Source: Turritopsis dohrnii | Lineage: Eukaryota > Cnidaria > Hydrozoa > Anthoathecata > Oceaniidae | Direction: 5' to 3' | NCBI GenBank assembly: GCA_027922465.2 | Contig: BQMF02000015.1 | Coordinates: forward strand, 1,674,001 to 1,738,000 | DNA: 64,000 nucleotides | Shown here: piece after piece, positions 56,388-64,000 of the stretch | Layout of the letters: each line of letters begins with the position of its first letter | Position numbering within the stretch: position 1 is the first letter of the stretch | Notes under the pieces: model-generated | Told to the model about the DNA's origin: nothing | Databases searched by the model: none | What the model saw: only the letters and a program-made list of their open reading frames with translations | Made by a program: the position numbers and the translations under genes

Positions 56388-57925
56388 TTTGTCGGACGGA
56401 ATTTTTTCTATTTAAGTTTATAGATCTCTAAAAGATCACATAGATTTTGCTAAGGTATTGCTTTATGATAATTCAAAGCTTATGAAACAACTTCATTGGA
56501 AAAGTAAGGCATGAAACCTTCCCGAAAAGAATTATGGTTCATAAAATCGTTTAAGTCAATGCTCCCTATTATATTAATAAAGTCAAATCAAAAAAGTTCT
56601 TCATAGCAAAATAAAGGACAACTACCAAATGTTTATGTTTCTAAAGTATCGATGTATATAAGAAAGATTATCATCTTAACTTGAAATACCTAATGTTGGT
56701 TTGTAATTGTCTGGAATTGCGATTTATTTTGAATGATTCCGTCCCACAAAAATAGACGAAAACTTTCTTCACCTCCAACCACCTCCAGAACATCAAAAAA
56801 AGTTCTTATTTCTTGCTCCTAAACACTTACGAACTTACTTTATAATCCCCCTCCTGGAGAATTGCCCCGCGGGAAATTGTCCCCGAAGCATTGACCTCCC
56901 CGCCCCCAAGTTATTGCTTCGAATTCGAAATTCAAATTTGATTCGATTCGAATTCACGTAATGGTATTCTTATGGCGAAGATGTTGTCATTTGTGGTCAT
57001 GAATTATCCAATGTAACTGACGAAAATCACTGTGCTTTGTGTTTGGGGGAATACATACAATGTAAAGATGAAGAATGTATGCAATGCCCTGGTTTATGTC
57101 AGCAATGGTTTCAGGGACATTGTTTCTTTGAGAAAATTTACAACTTGAAGTATTTTTTCTGTTTTATTTGATGTTCCCTTTGATTTATTCACTTTTTGTC
57201 GGACGGAAATTTCAAGTGATATTAGCCAAATTATAGCTTTTCCTGGTTTCCTGGCGGTATAAAACTATAACGTCTTTTGTATTTACCGCTAGATGCAAAT
57301 AGCTTATCACCTTTTGCTTTTCATCTTTCAAAACGTATGATAACTAAAAGTTTTACCAGTTTTTCTGCATTTTATTGTCGGACGGAAGTTGATTAAATGG
57401 CGCATCAATATCTTGTAAATTAAAAATTGGCCTCTTATATCATGGTGGTAAGTTGGAGACACTCTCTAGAAATAAGAATAAGGTCATTTTTTCCAAAAAA
57501 ATCTTTATACATTTCTGAGTCAACATCGCTTCCGTCCGACAATTCCGTCCGACAAAACTTCCATTAGGGTGAATTTCGGCTCATATCATTAGGTGTTGAT
57601 CATGTACATGTTAAAAACTTTGTTTACATCGTTAAGTATATACTAAGTTATTATTTAAGGCATATCTCGTATGGAACTTCATGTTATTTTCGATAGAATA
57701 GCTAAAAAACCTTTAGTCTTGTCCAATCTCAATTTCTATCGATTCCGTCCGACAATTTACTTTTCCTTGTGATATTATAAAATGAAAAAACGTTTTAGAT
57801 CTCACTCTTAATTGTTTTGGAAGAAGTTGGGTCAATACCAGCTAATCAACACTTAAAAATAGCACAATTGTTCCTCTAAAGTTTTTTGTGAGCGTTTAAA
57901 GTATCGATTTTCCGTCCGACAATTA
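56388..57925. repeat. Scattered, orientation-switching copies of TTGTCGGACGGAA
   Basis: The word occurs in forward sense near 56390, 57197 and 57375, and as TTCCGTCCGACAA near 57529, 57544, 57733 and 57911. The two at 57529/57544 are head-to-tail. A one-mismatch reverse copy is near 56738. Orientation switches at about 57450. The DNA between them is non-coding except for a Cys-rich fragment. It may be the interior of a long non-autonomous element. Confidence 0.7.
56960..57171 (+). pseudogene. PHD-like Cys-rich fragment
   Basis: An open plus-strand stretch ending with TGA at 57169-57171 reads HCALCLGEYIQCKDEECMQC, then PGLCQQWFQGHCFFEK. C-x2-C, a Cys cluster and WFxxxC resemble a PHD finger, a domain carried by some LINE ORF1s and transposons. 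There is no start or clear neighbour coding. It is likely a fragment of a mobile element. Confidence 0.4.
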
Positions 57926-58480
57926 ACTGAATAAAAAAACAGACCCTATTGAGCAGCACCTTTTTTCTCGCTTCTTTAATCATCCTTGGATTTTATTCGA
58001 TGAGCTTTGTATGTCGCAAAGGTTGCAAACATAGATAGATATCAAGTTTTACAAAGTTATCAAGTTTTACATAGATATCAAGTTTTACATAGATATCAAG
58101 TTTTAATGTATTATCTTGATATTAACAGATGAAACGTAGTCCCTTTTAGTGTGAACGACGCGATGCGTATTGGTCGCTATATTGTTATGTGGAGTAAAGG
58201 AAGTTGTTATCATAGATTTAATGATGGCAAAACTAACCAAGTCTGAAAACGCATAAAAAAGACAACAAGAAATTTGCAAACCAATTTTTATACAGAATGT
58301 GTTAATACACCTTTCCCGAATTCGATTGCGCAATATTACAAAATACATGAAAACTAGGTTAGATACGACAAAATGTAAACACATAATGGTAAACATTAGA
58401 AATTATAGCCAGAGTCATCGTTGACGGTTAAAAATGGCGGACGCACGCAACCAAAATCTCTGACCCGATACCGACAAATA
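57926..58480. other. Non-coding DNA with short local repeats
   Basis: Four copies of the unit ATAGATATCAAGTTTTAC lie at about 58030-58100. A lone ACACCTTTCCCGAATTC at 58307 matches the MITE terminus of the neighbouring 58481 element. No gene. Confidence 0.5.
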
Positions 58481-58711
58481 GACCTTTCTCGAATTTCTGT
58501 TTAAACGATGCATTTTGGTCGAGTTGTCGTGTCTAACCTCGCTTTTAATATTTAAACTGCTTCTAATTATTGGAGTGGGAATTGAGAATAATAGAGACTA
58601 TTATTAAGTTATAAAGTAATGAAATCAGTGGAACAATGAATGGCATAAAAACGAGGTTAGATATGAAACTCAGTCACACTTTAGAGTTTAAATTGAAATT
58701 CGGGAAAGGTG
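58481..58711. mobile_element. 231-bp TA-flanked MITE (ACCTTTCCCGAATTT family, copy 2)
   Basis: The ends GACCTTTCTCGAATTTCTGT and (complement) CACCTTTCCCGAATTTCAAT are imperfect inverted repeats flanked by TA at 58479-58480 and 58712-58713. The length matches copy 1 at 49529-49760. Confidence 0.85.
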
Positions 58712-58766
58712 TATTAAGTTTGACAACGACGGGGATAGTCGCGCACCTCTTTTCTACTGAAAAGAG

Positions 58767-59601
58767 ATGTCACAAACGCTGAACAATACAAACAGAAGAA
58801 AAAGAACGACTCGAAGACTTGGTACCTTCAACTGCCGAGGTTTAGTAACATCGAGCTCGAAAACATCAATGATCGCAAATGATTTTGAAAAATACAGACT
58901 TAACGCTATTGCTATACAAGAAACGCATATTCAAGGTTATGGCATGAAAGTGATTACATCATTCTCGAATAAGAAATAATCTTTACTACTCCGGATCAGA
59001 CAAAACATCAGAAAAAGGGGTGCCGATAATGTTACCGTCAAATATCAACGCTGATTTCAAACCAGTAAGTGAAAGGCTATGTCAAATCACTATGAAAAAC
59101 AGCAAAAACCAAACGATTCACATAATAAGTGCATACGCCCCAACTCTCGGTAAAGCTATAAAAGACCCAAGCGAGAGAGATAAGTTTTACGCAGACCTGA
59201 ACAGCCTCGTTACATCACATAAATCAAGGCACATTACCATCATTGCAGGTGACTTCAATGCAAAAACTGGCAGTGCAAAAAAGCAAAAGATTTATCAAAG
59301 TACCATTGGTAAATATAGGAAAGGAAATGTAAATGACAATGGGCAACATTTGCTTGAATTTGCAAAACTAAACAAGATGAGACTAACAAACACCTTCTTT
59401 AAACATAAGCCATCACACATAACGACCTGGACTTCACCAGCAGAACCATCTGGCCAAAGGAAAAACAAATACAGAAACCAAATCGATTACATACTAGTGA
59501 AAAACAACCGAAGTATGAAAATTTTTGATGCACGCTCCTGTGGAGGACATGAAACACCATCAGATCATAAATTAGTAGTAATGGATTTCTGCATAAAATG
59601 A
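58767..59601 (+). pseudogene. LINE apurinic-type endonuclease, frameshifted
   Basis: The first frame (58767-58979) has RRLGTFNCRGLVTSSSK and AIAIQETHIQGYG with the catalytic Glu. The second (59020-59601), in another frame, has IHIISAYAPTLG, ITIIAGDFNAKTG, NQIDYILVKN and SDHKLVVMDF. All catalytic motifs of the domain survive across one frameshift. Confidence 0.82.
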
Positions 59602-59914
59602 CCGTAAACAATTAGAGTAAAATCACCGATAGATATAAACGTCAATAGTCTACTCCACATCGATAAAAAATCTGAATTTACAAATGAAGTCTCAAAACAA
59701 CTTTCCAATGTCATCATCCCTAATGAATCACAGGAAAAATGGACCCATCTAGTAAAAGTTATCAAGAGTGCTGCATTCAAGACACTCGGTTTAAAACAAA
59801 ACCACCATCAAAGTAGCAATACCGATATAATCCAACTTTCAGAAAAACAAAAAATCCTGAAGCTGAAAATTGAAGAAACTATAAAAAGAGACCAGATAAA
59901 CCAACTAAAATAGA

Positions 59915-61599
59915 GTGCTAGCAGAAATTCACTATAAAATGAAGAAAGAGAAAGAAAAAGTAATTGAGCAACAGCTAATAGAAATTGGAACAATGAAAGA
60001 TAATCCATCCAGAATGTTTAAAGCCATTAAACAACTACAGAGAATGAAACCGAAAGCTCCCCTCCTTATAAAAACAAAATCGGGCTCCTTAACAGCAAAT
60101 AGTCAACACCAAGCAAAAATTATCAAAACTTATTTCCAAGAACAGTTCTTTAAAAGAGACAACAACATCATAAATGTTCAACCAAAGCCAATGAGTATTC
60201 AATTCACCGCAGATGAAGTTAAAAAGGCTACACTTTCTTTAAAAAACAACAAAAGTGCTGGTATAGATGGTATCAAAGCTGAGTTATTAAAGAACTGTCC
60301 TGATGATATTTACAAGCATATAGCAGACATATACAACACCACTGCAGCAACTGGAAATGGTCCTATCGAACTGACCCATGGAATTATTGCCGCGCTACAA
60401 AAACCAGGTAAACCTAAAGGTCCTGTTGAGAGCTTAAGACCAATCACTTTACTATCCATGTTAAGAAAAATCTTGGCAATTTGTATGAAAACACGCATAA
60501 TTAACAGAATTGATCAAACAATACCTCCAACTCAAGCAGCTTATCGATCAGGTCGTAGTACCACTGAACACGTTTTTGCTACTAAAATCCTTACTGAAAA
60601 AGCTGTAACATCACAAAATCACCCTGTTTTCTTTTAATGCTGGATATGAGTAAAGCTTTCGATACCGTCGACCGGAACACTTTAATAGAAGAACTGTCAA
60701 CAGTTATTAATGGTGATGAGTTACACATGCTTAGTTTGATGCTCAAAACTAAATTACAAATAAGATGTGGCCAATCTATGAGCACTTCATTTGAAACCAA
60801 CACAGGTGTTCCTCAAGGTGATTGTACAAGCGCCAACCAATTTACATTTTATCTAACCAGAGCCATGAAAGAACACCATATTGATCATACATATGCGAAA
60901 AGTAAAGAACACCCAACGTTATTGACACATGACCACAACAATTCCACAAAAATGTCTAATTTCAAGATCAACATGGAATATGCAGATTATATCACTAATA
61001 TTAGTACAAACCCTTATGATATCAGTCATGTGAGAAAATCTGTTCCTGAAAAGTTAGCTGTGTATAATCTAAAGATCAATCAGGATAAAACTGAATTTTA
61101 TAAAATCGAAAGAAATGGAAATAATGGATGGAAATCGTGCAAGTTGCTCGGCTCTTTACTGGATACGGAGGAAGACATCACGAGAAGAAAAGGACTAGCA
61201 ATCTCATGCATAAACAACCTCGATAAGATATTCAATAGCCATACCATTTCCCTCGACCTCAAATTAAGATGTTTTGATTGCTATGTTGGCAGCATTTTCT
61301 TGTACAATAGTGAACTGTGGACAGTAAATGAAACCATTAAAAAGTCGATAGATGCCTTCCACAGAAAACTTATTAGAACAGCCTGTCTAAACATCAGATG
61401 ACCACAGATCATATTGAATAAAGATCTGTATGAAATCACGAAAGTTAGACCGTGGTCAAAGACAATAGAGAAAAGACAACTGAGTTGGTTTGGTCATCTT
61501 GTCCGCTTGGAAGATAACACACCTGCAAAGCTGTCCCTTATCTACTGTAGAGAATTTAAAACATCTAAACCACGTGGTAGACAAAAACTCACATGGTGA
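59915..61599 (+). pseudogene. LINE reverse transcriptase and C-terminal region, YADD changed to YADY
   Basis: Fingers: KNNKSAGIDGIKAELLKN and ESLRPITLLSMLRKILA, ending at a stop/frameshift at 60637. Palm: MLDMSKAFDTVDRNTL, TGVPQGDCTSANQFTFYLT, and MEYADYIT, where the second catalytic Asp is replaced by Tyr (GAT to TAT). The C-terminus includes FLYNSELWTVNE and IDAFHRKLIRTACLNIR, a TGA where Trp is expected, then in frame DLYEITKVRPWS and WFGHLVRLEDNTPAK. The active site loss alone would abolish reverse transcription. Confidence 0.84.
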
Positions 61600-61849
61600 A
61601 AATGATGGAGTTGTTTCTTTCGAAGTTAAGTCTAACCTGGGAGGAGGTAACGATCCTAGCGAAAGACAGAAAAGAGTGGAATAAGGTCATGCGTCACGCT
61701 GTGACGGTATGACGTTGTTATTATGTTTTTTGACGTTCTTTTTTATTTCTGACGATTCTTTCTTGTATTACATATGTACTGAGTACGAACATGTTATTGA
61801 TGATGATGATGATGATCGTTTCGTATGAAGTTTTTGAGAATTCAGGACA

Positions 61850-62968
61850 ATGAATAGTTTACTTGCATATTCAAATTCTACGATTGAAAGACCAAAGAAC
61901 GTGTTAAGTGGTGGTAGAGGGGTGTACTGTTGTGTACCGATGTGCTTAAGCTCTCAGTATGACCGTAATGGAGAAAAAACTAATATTGCTTTCTTTTCAT
62001 TCCCTAATAAATTTCGAAGAAAAGCAATGTTTAAGGCATGGAAAAATGAAATCAGCAAATACAGAAGAAAAGGAAAAAATGATTCATTCGAAATCAAAAA
62101 GTCGACAAAAATTTGTGAATTTCATTTTAAACCTCAAGAAATAAGAGTCACTTTGGGTCATGGGAAGAAGAAATTGAATGAAGATGCTATTCCAAGCATA
62201 TATTCTTTTAAATCATCAGAGAAACCACATCGAAGATCTCCACGCAAAAGGTGTTCACCTCCTAAAAAATGCCCTGAAAAGAAATTGTATTTGGATGGAA
62301 TTGCTGAGAATGATATCGACTTTCCTACTGAAGATTCTATGATTATTCCAAACAAAGAAGATGGAGACCCTCAATGTGCTTCCTGTCAAGAGAAAGACAC
62401 GGAAATAGCTATTCTAAAAAATAAACTATATTGTCTTGAACAAAAATATAACTCTTTGTCACATAAATACAATGACCAAATACTGACAACAAAAACTTTG
62501 AAAGAAAAGGAGCATAATTTACTGGAAGAAAACATCCATTTGTCAAGTAGACAATTTAATTATAAAAACTTTTCACATTAACCAGATATGTTTAAGTCTG
62601 TTACTGGAATTGAAAAGGAACAATTTGACATTCTTTTTGATTATCTCAACCCTGGAGAGAATTGCGAGAACATCAAGTATTATGACAAAAAGGACAAGAC
62701 AGATGATGTACTTCCAAAGAACCTTATGTCATCACCATCTTATGATGATCCTAATTCAAAACCAGGTCCACGACCTAAACTATCATCAATTAATCAGCTT
62801 TTTATGTTCTTGACATGGCTACGTCTAGGATTTACATTAGGACATACTTCCTGGTTATTTAATTTGCCAAAGTCAATTGTATCCAGATATCTCATAACGT
62901 GGGCAAACTTTATTTATCTAAAACTTGGCTGGGGGGGGCTAGCTTTGGTCAACATATTTTGTCACTGA
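61850..62968 (+). pseudogene. THAP-domain transposase, N-terminal half, one in-frame stop
   Basis: Residues 27-115 form a THAP zinc finger: CCVPMC (C-x3-C), AFFSFPN, the invariant-type Trp in FKAWKNEI, ICEFHF (C-x2-H) and AIPSIYSF. A basic SPRKRCSPPKK linker and a coiled coil (QEKDTEIAILKNKLYCLEQK) follow. A single TAA at 62579-62581 separates this from the same frame continuing TGIEKEQFDILFDYL, then KPGPRPKLSSINQLFMFLTW, RLGFTLGHTSWLFNLPKSIVS and WANFIYLKLG, the helix-turn-helix before a DDE_Tnp_4 nuclease. The frame is lost after a G8 run at 62932, so the nuclease is missing. It resembles ISL2EU-type transposases. Confidence 0.75.
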
Positions 62969-63160
62969 TTGTCTGAAGAAAGTGGATCTTCAGACTTAGA
63001 ACTTTTTACAATGTTTTCTGTTGTGAGGCTCACTTGTTTCTTGTTGTATTATGAAATGGATTCTGGTTCACTTGAGATTTGTTATTGTTGTTTACACTAC
63101 TCTGACTGTTTACTTAAGGTAAGGTAAATAAACAACAACAAATTCAAAAACAATAAATGT
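62969..63160. other. Short spacer between two transposase relics
   Basis: No coding. It ends in a TTTTTCATTTTTAG tract that could be a splice acceptor for the following transposase gene. Confidence 0.35.
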
Positions 63161-63196
63161 TTGTTTTTCATTTTTAGAGAAAGTGATAATTCAACT

Positions 63197-63912
63197 ATGG
63201 TACGAATCGATATTAAAACCAGTGTGAGGTTAAAAATACTCCACCAAGAATATGGAATAACTTTTGCGGAGCTTTGTAGAAGGTATCCGCAGCATTCAAA
63301 AAGAAGTGTATACCGTCATGCCACTGCCACCCAGGAGCCTTTTGACAGAAGAAGGGAAAACAAAGGTCGACCAAAGGTGTTAGACAGCAGAGATGAACGG
63401 CTCATAATCCGAACACTCCTCAAGTTGCGGAAAGAGCGGGCTTCCTTCAGTGCCAAGAAGATACAGGAGGATACTGGACTGTATCACATTTCCCTCAAGA
63501 CGATTTACCAGGTTCTTCGAAAGAATGGATACAAATATCGGCAGTCGAGAAAGAAAGGTCTTCTGTCGGAGAAAGATAAGAAGCTGAGACTTAAATTCGC
63601 AAAAGAAGCCAAAGAATTGCCCGAAAACTTTTAGCGGGATACTATAGCCTTCTTCTTTGATGGTGTTGGCTTTGCACATCGTACGAATCCGTATGCCGAA
63701 GCAAGAGCTGTATCTTCTATGGCATGGAGGAAGCCCGGCGAAGGTTTACAGATAGCAACGAAAGGTCGCAAAGAAGGAACTGGTGGCAGGATGGCAAATT
63801 ACTTTGTGGGAATTGGGTACGGCAGTGGCGTGGTGTGCTGTGAAAATCATCAGTGGCAAGTGACGGGTCTTCGTTTTGCCCAGTTCATTGACGACAAATT
63901 TCCAGGTAAGAC
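63197..63912 (+). pseudogene. Tc1/mariner-type transposase exon with one nonsense codon, running off the window
   Basis: From the ATG at 63197 (MVRIDIKTSVRLKILHQEYG) an N-terminal helix-turn-helix (FAELCRRYPQHSKRSVYRH) is followed by a Tc3-like second HTH (DERLIIRTLLKLRKERASFS) and KTIYQVLRKNGYKYRQ. The frame stops at TAG (63632-63634) where NFW is expected. It continues in the same frame with IAFFFDGVGFAHRTNPYAEA, containing the first catalytic Asp, and SMAWRKPGEGLQIATKG. It reaches FPG at a GTAAGA splice donor (63913), so the rest probably lies in a further exon beyond 64000. An AG acceptor tract just before 63175 suggests an upstream exon too. Confidence 0.72.
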
Positions 63913-64000
63913 TATGTTCCCATTTTAAAGGAAAAGCAACAAAACAGCGAAACACCAAAATGAAAACAAATCAGAAGTGCTAATTACATAACAGGAACAT

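Larger units (their letters stand above)
58767..61816 (+). mobile_element. RTE/Proto2-like LINE, broken
   Basis: Endonuclease (58767-59601), linker/RT fingers (59915-60637), RT palm to C-terminus (60637-61401) and a last segment (61414-61599) follow in order on the plus strand. A (GAT)n tail at 61799-61816 matches the short 3' repeat of RTE-type elements. The SELWT..IDAFHRKLIR and WFGHLVRL C-terminal motifs are those seen in RTE/Proto2 families, often mislabelled craniofacial development protein 2 in databases. Several frameshifts and stops inactivate it. Confidence 0.85.

Overview
The window is an AT-rich, intron-containing animal genome segment. Cnidarian is the best fit and hydrozoan is plausible: I see signal-peptide receptors made of phase-1 exons, immunoglobulin/FN3 ectodomains with an ITAM-like tail like the Alr allorecognition receptors described in Hydractinia, a thrombospondin-1/DUF5648 secreted protein, a secreted Vps62-like protein, and a dense mix of LINE, DIRS, Penelope, Harbinger, hAT, Tc1/mariner and THAP-type transposons. 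No prokaryotic or organellar features are visible. The species is an inference; nothing in the sequence fixes it.

Three host genes can be rebuilt exon by exon, all on the minus strand and all with only phase-1 introns. (1) 2936-5522: a 383-aa secreted Vps62-family protein whose first three introns isolate 36-57 nt microexons coding an acidic linker. (2) 21884-27404: a 711-aa type I membrane receptor with signal peptide, a cysteine-free domain encoded twice by tandemly duplicated exons, two Ig-like domains, an FN3-like domain, a transmembrane helix and a tail with an ITAM-type YxxL-x9-YxxL. This is the most interesting object in the window. (3) 54297-55807: a 280-aa secreted protein with two TSP1 repeats and three DUF5648-type repeats.

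The rest is mostly mobile DNA. From left to right: a broken LINE (52-2456); a DIRS-type tyrosine-recombinase retroelement (7323-13530, minus) split by a 3-kb TIR element (9337-12408) that itself carries a pogo-like transposon (9852-11505), and by a Harbinger-like MITE (12609-13177); a tRNA-derived SINE and a gag-like relic (14.2-15.3 kb); a second broken LINE (15.3-17.0 kb); a complete, apparently intact PIF/Harbinger transposon with both of its genes, 42-bp TIRs and TAA target duplications (18048-20950); another LINE relic (28.2-30.3 kb); a perfect 562-bp tandem duplication (32.1-33.2 kb); a hAT relic (35.0-37.0 kb); a nearly intact CR1-like LINE with an esterase-type ORF1 (40.6-44.9 kb) abutting a Penelope endonuclease fragment (45 kb); several MITEs (46-53 kb); a region with scattered copies of a 12-bp motif in both orientations (56.4-57.9 kb); an RTE/Proto2-like LINE (58.8-61.8 kb); a THAP transposase with one in-frame stop (61.85-62.97 kb); and a Tc1/mariner-type transposase running off the right edge.

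The host genes show no operon-like organisation. The transposon insertions lie in introns and intergenic DNA, and none interrupts the three host reading frames.
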